Made by a program: the position numbers and the translations under genes. Positions 16,467 to 24,643 of a stretch of 64,000 nucleotides of DNA are shown here, piece by piece (positions within the stretch are counted from its first letter, which is position 1; every line of letters begins with the position of its first letter). This DNA is from VRUE01 sp963840565. GTDB taxonomy: Bacteria > Actinomycetota > Thermoleophilia > Solirubrobacterales > 70-9. Location of the stretch: contig CAWIZH010000003.1 in assembly GCA_963840565.1 (NCBI GenBank), positions 310,001 to 374,000 on the forward strand, in the 5' to 3' direction. Under the pieces are notes generated by a model, which did no database searches, was not told where the DNA came from, and saw only the letters and a list, made by a program, of their open reading frames with translations.

Positions 16467-16913
16467 TCAGCTATCGGCGAGCTGTTTGGCGAGGCGGCGC
16501 ATCGCTTTGCGGTTGGGGCGCTTGATGAAGGCTCGAGTTAGCGGCGGGCAGAGGCTTTCGGCGCGGGCGGCTTCGAGCCAGGCGAACTCGAAGGAGACTT
16601 TCGTCTCCCCGTCGGCGAGCCGCTCGAGCGTGTAGGTGCCGCGGGTACGGCGCTTACCTTTCAGCCCGACCGCTTCCTCGACGATCCGGCCGGGGGACTC
16701 GGCCTCGACGATCTCGAAGTCGGTCCAATCCTGCGACATCGGCGCGTTCGTCTTCGCCTCGGCTTTTGCCCCGACCCCGCTGCTCGGGCCGGAGAACTTC
16801 CAGTCGGTCATCAGGTGGTCGAGGAACGACTCGTGGTTGGCGAGCACGATGAGAAAGTCGTAGACCTCCTCGACGGGCCGCTGTACAACGGCCGAGACGG
16901 TGACGGGCTTCAC
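16467..16913 (-). CDS. SRPBCC/polyketide cyclase-like protein
   Basis: 148 residues from GTG. MKPVTVSAVVQRPVEEVYDFL is the standard first strand and helix of the START/SRPBCC helix-grip fold, followed by WKFSGPSSGVGAKAEAKT, RIVEEAVGLKGKRRTRGTYTLE and VSFEFAWLEA. These bind hydrophobic ligands, sometimes as enzymes. No catalytic residue can be assigned. It is divergent from the ABC exporter operon (38 bp between starts), so it may share regulation with it. Confidence 0.8.
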   Translation of the reverse strand: MKPVTVSAVVQRPVEEVYDFLIVLANHESFLDHLMTDWKFSGPSSGVGAKAEAKTNAPMSQDWTDFEIVEAESPGRIVEEAVGLKGKRRTRGTYTLERLADGETKVSFEFAWLEAARAESLCPPLTRAFIKRPNRKAMRRLAKQLADS

Positions 16914-16951
16914 AGACCCGATCCTATGGATCGCTAGCCTGCGGAGCGGCT

Positions 16952-17953
16952 ATGGCGGCTGAGAGACAAGAGGGGATCGAAGTCGACGGGCTCGTGCGCG
17001 AGTTCAAAAAGGGCCCGCGAGCGGTGGACGGGATCGACCTGCGGGTCGAGGCCGGCGAGATCTACGGCTTCCTCGGCCCCAACGGCGCCGGCAAGTCGAC
17101 CACGGTGCTGATGCTGACCACGCTGCTGCCGCCAACCGCCGGCGTCGCGCGCGTGGCGGGCTTCGACATCGTCAAGGAGGGGCCGCGGGTGCGGTCCTCG
17201 ATCGGCGCGGCGCTGCAGGAGGCGGCTCTCGATCCGCTGCTGACCGGGCGTGAGCACATGCGCCTGCAGACCGCCCTGCACGGGCTGGCCAAGGCCGGGC
17301 GGGCGGAGCGCGGGCAGGAGCTGCTGGAGCGGGTCGGTCTCTCGCAGGCGGCCGACCGCAAAGTCGGCGGCTACTCGGGCGGGATGAAGCGCCGGCTCGA
17401 CCTGGCGCTGGCGCTCGCCCACGGCCCCAGCATTCTTTTCCTCGACGAGCCGACCACCGGGCTCGACATCCAGAGCCGCACCGCGCTCTGGGACGAGGTC
17501 GGGCGGCTCGCCGCGGAGGAGGGCGTCACCGTCTTCCTCACCACCCAGTACCTGGAGGAGGCCGACGCGCTCGCCGGCCGGGTCGGGATCATCGACCACG
17601 GCAAGATCGTCGCCGAGGGCACTCCGGCCGAGCTGAAGGCCGAGATCGGCCGGCCCACGGTCGAAGCGGCGCCGCGCGAGGCGGGCGAGCTCGAGCGGCT
17701 CGCCGCCGTGCTGGAGCGCTTCGGCCCGCGCACCGGGTCCTCGCCACGCAGCGCCGCCGCGCGGCTCGAGGGCGGCGAGTCCCAGCTCGCCGAGGTGGTC
17801 CGCGCGCTCGACGCCGAGGGGATCGCGATCGAGCGCCTGCAGCTGCACGCGCCCTCGCTCGACGACGTCTTCCTCGCCAAGACCGGCCGCTCGCTGGAGG
17901 GCGCCGAGGACGAGGTCGAGGAGACCGAGGAGGAGCCGGTGAGCGCCGCGTGA
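16952..17953 (+). CDS. ABC-2 exporter ATPase (DrrA-like)
   Basis: 333 residues. Walker A GPNGAGKST (~residues 45-53), signature YSGGMKRRLDLALALAHG and Walker B ILFLDEPTTGLDIQ are all intact. The C-terminal ~100 residues after EGTPAELKAEIG contain the drug-resistance ATPase extension (DrrA/NatA group), ending in an acidic tail. It powers export through the two membrane proteins encoded by the next two genes. Its stop overlaps the GTG of the first permease (GTGA), showing translational coupling. Substrate unknown; family members export antibiotics or lipids. Confidence 0.93.
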   Translation: MAAERQEGIEVDGLVREFKKGPRAVDGIDLRVEAGEIYGFLGPNGAGKSTTVLMLTTLLPPTAGVARVAGFDIVKEGPRVRSSIGAALQEAALDPLLTGREHMRLQTALHGLAKAGRAERGQELLERVGLSQAADRKVGGYSGGMKRRLDLALALAHGPSILFLDEPTTGLDIQSRTALWDEVGRLAAEEGVTVFLTTQYLEEADALAGRVGIIDHGKIVAEGTPAELKAEIGRPTVEAAPREAGELERLAAVLERFGPRTGSSPRSAAARLEGGESQLAEVVRALDAEGIAIERLQLHAPSLDDVFLAKTGRSLEGAEDEVEETEEEPVSAA

Positions 17954-18729
17954 GCGGCGGCCTGCGCACCCAGGTCGGGCAGCTCGCCCAGCGCTCGGTC
18001 CTGCGCACCCTGCGCCAGCCGGCGCAGATCGTCCCGGCCCTGGTCTTCCCGCTCTTCCTGCTCGCGGTCAACTCGGGCGGGCTGAAGGACGCGACCAACC
18101 TGCCCGGCTTCCCAACCGACTCCTACCTCACCTTCGCCCTCGCCGTGCCCTTCATCCAAGGGGGCCTGTTCTCGGTGATGAACGCCGGCACCGACCTCGC
18201 CCGCGACATCGAGACCGGCTTCCTCAACCGCCTGGCGCTGACGCCGCTGCGTGGCGCCGCCCTGCTCAGCGGCCTGCTCGCCGGCGCGGTCGTGCTGGGC
18301 CTCGTGCAGGCGGTGACCTACCTCAGCGTCGGCCTGATCGCCGGTGCCGAACTGACCACCGGCTTCGCCGGCGCGCTGGTGATCGTCGCGCTCTCGGTCT
18401 CGATCACCGTCGCCTTCGGCTCGATCGGCCTCTTCGCCGCCCTGCGCACCGGCTCCGGCGAGGCAGTGCAGAGCCTCTTCCCGGTCTTCTTCGTCTTCCT
18501 CTTCATCTCGGCGATGGCGTTGCCGCTCGACCTGATCCAGACCAATTGGTTCAAAGCCGTCGCCAGCGCCAACCCGGTCACCTACCTGCTCGAGGCCTTC
18601 CGCTCGCTGCTCTTCGAAGGCTGGGAGATCGGCACGCTGGCGCTGGGCTTCGGAATCGCCGCGGTGCTGCTCGGAGTCGGCATGCTCGCCGCCAACGGCG
18701 CCCTGAAGACGCGGCTGGTGCGGACATGA
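17950..18729 (+). CDS. ABC-2 exporter permease 1
   Basis: 259 residues from a GTG overlapping the ATPase stop. An N-terminal cytosolic helix (RTQVGQLAQRSVLRTLRQP) is followed by about six membrane helices: VPALVFPLFLLAVNS, then a gap with the conserved DIETGFLNRLALTPL coupling region, and later helices including FFVFLFISAMALPLDLI and a C-terminal one (LGFGIAAVLLGVGMLAANG). This is the ABC2_membrane (DrrB-like) family. The next gene overlaps its stop (ATGA), so the exporter is ATPase plus two different permeases, probably forming a heterodimeric channel. Confidence 0.9.
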   Translation: MSGGLRTQVGQLAQRSVLRTLRQPAQIVPALVFPLFLLAVNSGGLKDATNLPGFPTDSYLTFALAVPFIQGGLFSVMNAGTDLARDIETGFLNRLALTPLRGAALLSGLLAGAVVLGLVQAVTYLSVGLIAGAELTTGFAGALVIVALSVSITVAFGSIGLFAALRTGSGEAVQSLFPVFFVFLFISAMALPLDLIQTNWFKAVASANPVTYLLEAFRSLLFEGWEIGTLALGFGIAAVLLGVGMLAANGALKTRLVRT

Positions 18730-19523
18730 GCGCCGCCGGGGAGAGCCGCGGCCCGGCCGGCTTCCGCACAGTCGCCGGCGCCGTCGCCTGGCGCAGCATC
18801 CACAACTTCCTCAGCAACCCGGCCTTCCTGGCCCCGGCGATCGTCTTCCCGCTCTTCTTCTTCATCGCCTTCGCCGGCGGCCTCTCGGCGATCGGCAACG
18901 CACCCGGCTTCGACTTCCCCAGCGGCTATACCGCCTTCCAGTTCGTCTTCGTCCTGCTCCAGTCGGCGGCCTTCGGCGGCGTCTTCACCGGCTTCGGCAT
19001 CGCCCGCGATTTCGAGATCGGCTTCGCCAACCGTTACCTGCTCGCCGCCGCCAACCGCAACGGGATCATCGCCGGCTACGCGATCGCGGCCCTGACCAGG
19101 GCGCTGATCACCTGGACGGTGCTGACCACGATCGCCCTGATCGCGGGGATGAACGTCGCCGGCAGCCCGGGCGAACTCGTCGGCCTCTACGGCCTCGCGA
19201 TCCTGACCAACCTGACCGCGACGCTGTGGGCGGCTGGCGTGGCGATGCGGGTGCGCTCGATCCAGGGCGGCCCGCTGATGCAGTTCCCGGTCTTCCTGAT
19301 CCTCTTCCTCGCCCCGGTCTATGTGCCGCTCAGCCTGCTCGATGGCTGGATCCACGCGGTCGCCTCGGTCAACCCGGTCACCGCCCTGCTTGAGGCGGGC
19401 CGCGGCTTCATCTCCGGCGAACCGGTAGTCGTCGCGCTCGCCTTCGCCCTCGCCATCACCCTCCCCTTCCTCTTCGCCTTCTGGGCCCGCCGCGGCCTCA
19501 GGCGCGCCGAAACCGCTGGCTGA
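18726..19523 (+). CDS. ABC-2 exporter permease 2
   Basis: 265 residues. The ATG at 18726 overlaps the stop of permease 1 (ATGA); a longer open frame exists upstream but lies inside permease 1 and is not protein-like. Layout matches permease 1: VAWRSIHNFLSNPAFLAPAI, then ARDFEIGFANRYLLAAANR in the coupling position and later helices such as FPVFLILFLAPVYVPLSLL. The two permeases are clearly homologous, diverged copies. Last gene of the three-gene exporter operon; it is convergent with the Qng1 gene 16 bp away. Confidence 0.9.
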   Translation: MSAAGESRGPAGFRTVAGAVAWRSIHNFLSNPAFLAPAIVFPLFFFIAFAGGLSAIGNAPGFDFPSGYTAFQFVFVLLQSAAFGGVFTGFGIARDFEIGFANRYLLAAANRNGIIAGYAIAALTRALITWTVLTTIALIAGMNVAGSPGELVGLYGLAILTNLTATLWAAGVAMRVRSIQGGPLMQFPVFLILFLAPVYVPLSLLDGWIHAVASVNPVTALLEAGRGFISGEPVVVALAFALAITLPFLFAFWARRGLRRAETAG

Positions 19524-19539
19524 CACCCGGAACGCTGCT

Positions 19540-20478
19540 CTAGTAGGCCGTATTGCGGGAGCGCGGGCGGGGGACCGCCTTGTAGTGCGGCTCGCGGCCG
19601 CGGTTCCAAAGCGCGGCGTCGATCTGGGCCGGTGACAGCGGCGAGGCTGCGGCTAGGAGCTCGATCGTGTGGACGGCGCAGGCGCGCAGCTCGACCTCCT
19701 CGGCGCTGCCGTGGACGAGCAGCTCACCGGCATCGATCCTCGCCTCCAGCGCCGGGTCGAGATCGAGGACGCGGTCGAGGCGCAGCACGTGCGGGACGAG
19801 GTTGTCGGCGAAGGCGGTGAGGCGGTCTTCTTCGCGGAGAGTGGCGACGCCGGCCCGGTTGAGGTCGGCGGCGGTTATCTGGGCTCGCTTGTAGAACGGC
19901 ACGGACCGGCCCTCATATGTAGAGGCGTCGGCAAACGCCTCCCACCTGGCCAGCAGGTCAGCCAAGGCCGGGGCCGACCCGGCCGCCGCTTCGACCACCG
20001 CCTCGAAGCGACCGGCGTGATCGCCGAGGACGCGCTCGCCGACGTCGCGCAGCGAGGCCGCGTACTGCTCCATCAACGGCAGCGCCGGGTCCTGGCCGGT
20101 GACCGCGGCGATGTCGGCCGGGCCGAGCTGGGTCAGCTCCCGGGCCGACCAGGGCCCCGCCGCCCGGAAGCGCTCGGTGAGGCCGGCGGCGATCGTGAAG
20201 TAGCCGCTGTGGCCGGGGCGCTTGCGGATCGCCGGCCACCAGCCGGAGCCGAAGTTGATCGCGTTGAGGCAGATGACGAAGGCCGCCCGCGGCTCGCCGC
20301 CGGCCTCGATGAGATCGGTCGCCGGGTCCGGCGGCGGCAGCTCGGCCCCAGGCGACAGACCGCGAGCGTAGCTCTCGATCGCCGGCTCCTCGATCCGTAC
20401 CGTGCGCGACCGATTCGCCACCCACGCGCAGGCGCCGCGCACCTGGTCGGAAATCAGTCCTGGCACGTCGTCCGCCAT
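19540..20478 (-). CDS. queuosine 5'-phosphate N-glycosylase (Qng1/DUF2419)
   Basis: 312 residues, normal for the family. Recognised by FVICLNAINFGSGWWPAIRK (~90-109), STYEGRSVPFYKRAQITAAD (~195-214), LTAFADNLVPHVLR and the C-terminal VELRACAVHTIELLA. Qng1 proteins hydrolyse queuosine 5'-monophosphate to release queuine for salvage into tRNA. They are known in eukaryotes and scattered bacteria, including Sphaerobacter. No tgt or queuine transporter is visible in the window. It is divergent from uppP, with a CCCTTAAGGG palindrome between the two starts. Assignment is by motif recall, with high confidence in the family. Confidence 0.85.
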   Translation of the reverse strand: MADDVPGLISDQVRGACAWVANRSRTVRIEEPAIESYARGLSPGAELPPPDPATDLIEAGGEPRAAFVICLNAINFGSGWWPAIRKRPGHSGYFTIAAGLTERFRAAGPWSARELTQLGPADIAAVTGQDPALPLMEQYAASLRDVGERVLGDHAGRFEAVVEAAAGSAPALADLLARWEAFADASTYEGRSVPFYKRAQITAADLNRAGVATLREEDRLTAFADNLVPHVLRLDRVLDLDPALEARIDAGELLVHGSAEEVELRACAVHTIELLAAASPLSPAQIDAALWNRGREPHYKAVPRPRSRNTAY

Positions 20479-20497
20479 CGGCCCAGGCTCTCATCTT

Positions 20498-20507
20498 CCC
20501 TTAAGGG
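20498..20507. promoter_or_regulatory. 10-bp palindrome between qng1 and uppP
   Basis: CCCTTAAGGG, a perfect palindrome 19 bp before the Qng1 start and 24 bp before the uppP start. It may be an operator or part of a promoter; short, so possibly chance. Confidence 0.3.
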
Positions 20508-20531
20508 GAGCGCTATTAGGTGGGCGCCGAG

Positions 20532-21398
20532 ATGGAACCGATCTCCTACCTACAGGCGCTGATTCTCGGCGCCCTGCAGGGAATTGCCGAGCCGTTCCCG
20601 ATCTCCAGCCTCGGCCACGCGGTGATCTTCCCGCAGCTGTTTGGGTGGGACATCCACCAGAAGGACGAATACTTCCTCGCCTTCCTCGTCGCCACCCACT
20701 GCGCCACCGCGATCGTTCTCTTTGGCTTCTTCTTCCAGGACTGGATGAGGATCTTCCGCGGCCTCGGGCGCTCGCTGCGCGACCGCCGCATCGGCGCCGA
20801 GGACAACGATGCCCGGCTCGGCTGGGTGATCGTCATCGGCACGATCCCGGCCGGGATCCTCGGTCTCGCGCTCGAGCACACGCTGCGCGATCTCTTCGCC
20901 TCGGCGCAGGCGGCAGCCGCCTTCCTGATCGTCAACGGCATCCTCCTGCTCGCCTTCGAGAGCCTGCGCCGCCGGCCACCGAGGCGCGGCGATGGTGCCG
21001 GTGATCCCGACCCGCGGATCGCCAAGATCAGCCTCAAGCAGGCGCTGGTGATCGGCACGGCACAGGCGGGCGCCCTGATCCCCGGCATCTCGCGCTCGGG
21101 GATCACCATGGGCGGCGGCCTGATCACCGGCCTCTCCAACGAGGACGCGGCGCGCTACTCCTTCCTGTTGGCGACGCCGATCATCGCCGCCGCCGGTTTC
21201 CTCAAGTTGCCCGACCTGCTCGGTTCCGCCGGTGACGGCGTCCGCGGCCAGGCTCTGGTCGGGGCGCTGGCTGCGGCCCTGACCACCTACCTCGCGGTCA
21301 AGTTCCTGCTCAAGTTCTTCGAGACCAACCGGCTGACGCCGTTCGGCATCTACTGCATCGTGATGGGCGCGTTCTGCACCCTGGTCTTCGCCTTCTAG
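20532..21398 (+). CDS. uppP: undecaprenyl-diphosphatase UppP (BacA type)
   Basis: 288 residues from the ATG at 20532; a GTG four codons earlier is possible. Two family motifs are recognisable but diverged: QGIAEPFPISSLGHAVIFPQ near the N-terminus (usual EFLPVSSSGH) and LIPGISRSGITMGGGLITGL near residue 185 (usual PGTSRSG). About eight membrane helices. The enzyme dephosphorylates undecaprenyl pyrophosphate for recycling of the cell-wall lipid carrier and gives bacitracin tolerance. The conserved Glu, Ser and Arg positions are retained, so activity is expected. Confidence 0.88.
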   Translation: MEPISYLQALILGALQGIAEPFPISSLGHAVIFPQLFGWDIHQKDEYFLAFLVATHCATAIVLFGFFFQDWMRIFRGLGRSLRDRRIGAEDNDARLGWVIVIGTIPAGILGLALEHTLRDLFASAQAAAAFLIVNGILLLAFESLRRRPPRRGDGAGDPDPRIAKISLKQALVIGTAQAGALIPGISRSGITMGGGLITGLSNEDAARYSFLLATPIIAAAGFLKLPDLLGSAGDGVRGQALVGALAAALTTYLAVKFLLKFFETNRLTPFGIYCIVMGAFCTLVFAF

Positions 21399-21408
21399 GG
21401 TCGGCAGG

Positions 21409-22335
21409 TCAGCGGCTGACCCAGCGGGCCGAAACGGCCAGGCGGCTGCGGCGAACATGGCGGCCGGGCTTCGCCCGCCGCCTGTGGCGAGGGCCGGCCG
21501 CAACGGCGCCCGTGTCGCTCGCCTCGGGGCCCGCGAGACCTTCGGGCTCGGTGCCGATGCCGGTCAGGGTTATCTGGGCGCCCCCGTCCGAGTCGCCGAA
21601 GAGGCCGAGGCGGGCGGTCTTCACGCCGCTGCTGAGCGGGCGGAAGTTGACCAACAGGGTGCAGCTCGCTTCCGGGCTGAGCGGAATCCCGGTGCAGTTC
21701 TCGTCGAGCAGGTGGAAGCTGCCGATCGCGCCGCCGGCAATCACCGCGATGAAGGCGCCGCCGGGGTAGTTGCCCCTGTTGGTGAGCTCGATCGCTCGGG
21801 TGACGCCAGGCGATCCGACCGCCGTGGCGCCGAAACTGGTTGGGTCGACGGCGGGACCAATTGCCGCGCGGCCGCCTTCGCCGCTGAGGTCGGCGGTGAA
21901 GCTGGTGCCGCCTTCGGAGCCGGCTTGCAGCTGGGCGTCGTAGGCGATCCCGTCATTGGGGTTGAAGTTGACCTGCACCGAGCAGGTTTCGTTCGGGTTC
22001 AGGTTCGCGCCGTAGCAGTTGCTCTGGCCGATCCAGAAGGCGTTGGAGCCGGGGCCGACGATTTTCAGGGAAAGAACCGGGGCTGTGACTTCGCCGTTGT
22101 TGCGCAGCTGCAGGTACGCCTGGCTGGCGTTGGAGTTGGCCTGCTGCAGGCCGAAGTCGTAGCTGCCCGGTTCAAAGGCGAGCTGCGGCAGTGCCGGACC
22201 TTCGGGTGGGCCCGGTTCACCTTCCGGGGCCGCCATGCCGGCGGCGGGCAGAACAAGCATCGCCGCGCAGAGCGCTAGGAGAGTTAGTGCGGAGGCGAGA
22301 CCCGCGCGGGCCGGCTTGCTTCGGAGTGAGATCAT
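21409..22335 (-). CDS. secreted Hydin/ASPM-like (choice-of-anchor D) protein
   Basis: 308 residues. A signal sequence (ALTLLALCAAMLVLPAAGMA) is followed by two copies of an immunoglobulin-like ASPM-SPD-2-Hydin module. Copy 1 (~50-155) contains YDFGLQQANSNASQAYLQLR and ETCSVQVNFNPN. Copy 2 (~165-265) contains FGATAVGSPGVTRAIELTNR and SCTLLVNFRPLSSG. Each copy carries two cysteines (NCYG...ETC; ENCTG...SC), probably disulphides. The C-terminal ~40 residues are basic (RHRRRAKPGRHVRRSR), a possible wall-polymer-binding tail. Surface or extracellular role, not enzymatic. Confidence 0.78.
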   Translation of the reverse strand: MISLRSKPARAGLASALTLLALCAAMLVLPAAGMAAPEGEPGPPEGPALPQLAFEPGSYDFGLQQANSNASQAYLQLRNNGEVTAPVLSLKIVGPGSNAFWIGQSNCYGANLNPNETCSVQVNFNPNDGIAYDAQLQAGSEGGTSFTADLSGEGGRAAIGPAVDPTSFGATAVGSPGVTRAIELTNRGNYPGGAFIAVIAGGAIGSFHLLDENCTGIPLSPEASCTLLVNFRPLSSGVKTARLGLFGDSDGGAQITLTGIGTEPEGLAGPEASDTGAVAAGPRHRRRAKPGRHVRRSRLAVSARWVSR

Positions 22336-22404
22336 GGACGCTTCATCGACCGCGGCGCTCGTCTATATGACGATGCGAGAAACATTTCAAGGAAAGACTG
22401 GTAC

Positions 22405-23247
22405 ATGGCGACGATCACGCAGCGCGAGTCAGAGCAGGTCGAGCGGGCAAACGCGACGGGGCGGACGCCGGTGGTCTTCATCCACGGCCTCTGGCTGTTG
22501 CCGAGCAGTTGGGACCGCTGGGCAGCGGTCTTCGAGCAGGCCGGCTACGCGCCGCTGGCGCCGGGCTGGCCCGACGATCCCGAGGCGGTTGAGCAGGCGC
22601 GCGCAAATCCCGATGTCTTCGCCGGCAAGGGCGTCGTCGGGGTCGCCGACCACTTCGCCGAGGCGATCGCCAAGCTGGACAAGAAGCCCGCGATCATCGG
22701 CCACTCCTTCGGCGGCCTGATCGCGCAGATCCTCGCCGGTCGCGGCCTCTCGGCGGCGACCGTCGCGGTCGATCCCGCCCCCTTCAAAGGGGTGCTGCCG
22801 CTGCCGATCGCGGCCATCCGCACGACCATGCCGGTGCTCGGCAACCCCGCCAACCGCAGCCGCGCCGTCACGCTCAGCTTCGAGCAGTTCCGCTACGGCT
22901 GGGCGAACGCGATCGACGAGGAGGAGGCGCGGCGGCTCTACGACGAGTTCCACGTCGCCGCGCCGGGCAGGCCGATCTTCCAGGCGGCGTTCGCCAACTT
23001 CAACCCCGGCGCCGAGACCAAGGCCAATACCAAGAACCCCGAGCGCGGCCCGCTGCTGATCACCACCGGCGAGAACGACCACGCCGTTCCCCCCGCGATG
23101 AGCAGGGCCGCTTACAAGAAGCAGCGCCACAACCCGGGGGTAACCGAGCACGTCGAACTGCCGGGCCGCGACCACTCGCTGACGATCGACGACAAATGGC
23201 GCGAGGTCGCCGACACCGCCCTCGCCTTCATCAAGCGCTTCGCCTGA
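22405..23247 (+). CDS. alpha/beta hydrolase
   Basis: 280 residues. VVFIHGLWLLPSSWDRW gives the oxyanion HG loop, IGHSFGGLIAQILAGRGL the nucleophile elbow with Ser ~101, and GRDHSLTIDDKWREV the catalytic His near 262; the acid is probably the Asp of GENDHAV. It is a serine hydrolase of the Abhydrolase_6 group; substrate unknown. Twelve bases separate it from a second alpha/beta hydrolase with a different nucleophile, so the two are probably one operon. Confidence 0.85.
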   Translation: MATITQRESEQVERANATGRTPVVFIHGLWLLPSSWDRWAAVFEQAGYAPLAPGWPDDPEAVEQARANPDVFAGKGVVGVADHFAEAIAKLDKKPAIIGHSFGGLIAQILAGRGLSAATVAVDPAPFKGVLPLPIAAIRTTMPVLGNPANRSRAVTLSFEQFRYGWANAIDEEEARRLYDEFHVAAPGRPIFQAAFANFNPGAETKANTKNPERGPLLITTGENDHAVPPAMSRAAYKKQRHNPGVTEHVELPGRDHSLTIDDKWREVADTALAFIKRFA

Positions 23248-23259
23248 GCCGGGGAAACG

Positions 23260-24132
23260 ATGCCACTGAGCGAGCGCGTCCGCGAGTGGCAAGCGCGCGG
23301 CGAGAGCAGCGAGTTCCGCAACTACGCGATCCACACCTTTCGCCAACAGGGCGCGGGGCCGCTGCTGCTACTTCTGCACGGCTTCCCCTCCAGCTCCTAC
23401 GACTGGCGCTTTCTGCTCAAGGAAGAGCCCGAGCGCAACGTGCTCGCCTTCGACTTCCTCGGCTTCGGCCTCTCCGACAAGCCGCCCCACCACGACTACA
23501 GCCTCTTCTGGCAGGCCGACCTGACCGAGGAGCTGGTGCGGCGCCACGGCGACGGCCGGCCCATCTTCGTCCTCGCCCACGACATGGGCACCTCGGTCGC
23601 CAACGAGCTGATGGCGCGGGACCTGCAGGGGCAGCTGCAGATGGATCTGGCCGGTGTCCTGCTCTTCAACGGCAGCATGGTGCTCGAACGAGCCAGCCCG
23701 ACGCCGGCGCAGAAGGCACTGCGCAGCCGCGTCGGCCCGCTCGTTGCCAAGCTCTCCAGCGAGCGTGTCTTCCGCCACCAGTTCGGCTCGGTCTTCTCGG
23801 CGGCCCACCCGCTGACCGACCGCGAGGGGATCGACCAGTGGTCGCTGATCCGCCACAACGGCGGCCGCACGCTCGGCCACCGCCTGATCTCCTACATGGA
23901 TCAGCGCGAAGAGCACGCCGGGCGCTGGCACGGGGCGATCCGCGACTGGCCGGGAGAGCTCAGCCTCGCCTGGGGCCTGCAGGACCCGGTGGCGACGACC
24001 GCGGTGCTCGCGGCGCTGCGCGAGCTGCGCCCGTCGGTCCCGGTCACCGAGCTGCCCGGGCTGGCCCACTACCCCCAGATCGAAGACTCGCGCCAGATGG
24101 CGCACGTGCTGCGCGGCGTTTTCCCCGGCTGA
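23260..24132 (+). CDS. alpha/beta hydrolase, dehalogenase/epoxide-hydrolase-like
   Basis: 290 residues. LLLLHGFPSSSYDWRFLL carries the HG oxyanion motif; the elbow reads VLAHDMGTSVANEL, so the nucleophile is aspartate (Asp ~108), as in haloalkane dehalogenases and epoxide hydrolases. The catalytic His lies in LPGLAHYPQIED near the C-terminus. A cap region (~135-215) contains FSAAHPLTDREGIDQW. The Asp nucleophile excludes an ordinary esterase; dehalogenase versus epoxide hydrolase cannot be decided. Second gene of the hydrolase pair. Confidence 0.82.
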   Translation: MPLSERVREWQARGESSEFRNYAIHTFRQQGAGPLLLLLHGFPSSSYDWRFLLKEEPERNVLAFDFLGFGLSDKPPHHDYSLFWQADLTEELVRRHGDGRPIFVLAHDMGTSVANELMARDLQGQLQMDLAGVLLFNGSMVLERASPTPAQKALRSRVGPLVAKLSSERVFRHQFGSVFSAAHPLTDREGIDQWSLIRHNGGRTLGHRLISYMDQREEHAGRWHGAIRDWPGELSLAWGLQDPVATTAVLAALRELRPSVPVTELPGLAHYPQIEDSRQMAHVLRGVFPG

Positions 24133-24209
24133 TGTCGATCTGAGCGCCTCCCGTTCGTCGTTAGGGTGAGAGCGGCGAACGGCGCTGCTGACGAAGAGGA
24201 GGAACCGAG

Positions 24210-24587
24210 ATGCAGTTCATGCTTGCTTTGATCGCCGAGGAGCGCAGCTGGGAGGACGTCACCCCCGAGGAGGTCAAGAAGAACCTGGCCGAGATGGGGC
24301 AGTTCAACGCCGAGCTGACCGAGGCCGGGGCCATGGTCACGGGCGCGGGGCTGCAGGAGCGCGCCACCGGCACGACCGTGCATTACGGCGATGGTGAGCC
24401 GCTGGTCACCGACGGCCCCTTTGCCGAGACCAAGGAGCAGCTCTCCGGCTTCTGGATCATCGACGTCGAGAGCCTCGACGAGGCGCTCGCCTGGGCGAAG
24501 AAGATCCCCTTCACCAGCAACCACGTCGAAATCCGCCCGATGGTGAGCGGCGGCGCCGAACTGCTGGAAAAGGCGGAACGCTCGTAG
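24210..24587 (+). CDS. YCII/DGPF domain protein
   Basis: 125 residues; GAGGAGG lies upstream of the ATG. QFMLALIAEERSWEDVTPEE opens the dimeric alpha/beta-barrel YCII fold, and VTDGPFAETKEQLSGFWIID carries the DGPF signature. These small cytosolic proteins are almost always encoded beside an ECF sigma factor of the ECF42 (SigJ-like) group, as here. Their role is not established; a signal-sensing or enzyme role has been proposed. The downstream sigma gene begins about 57 nt later at its first recognised start codon. Confidence 0.88.
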   Translation: MQFMLALIAEERSWEDVTPEEVKKNLAEMGQFNAELTEAGAMVTGAGLQERATGTTVHYGDGEPLVTDGPFAETKEQLSGFWIIDVESLDEALAWAKKIPFTSNHVEIRPMVSGGAELLEKAERS

Positions 24588-24643
24588 CGACCGCGCGCGA
24601 CAGCGTCGTCGGCCGCACCTTCCGGCACGAGTCCGGGCGTGCG

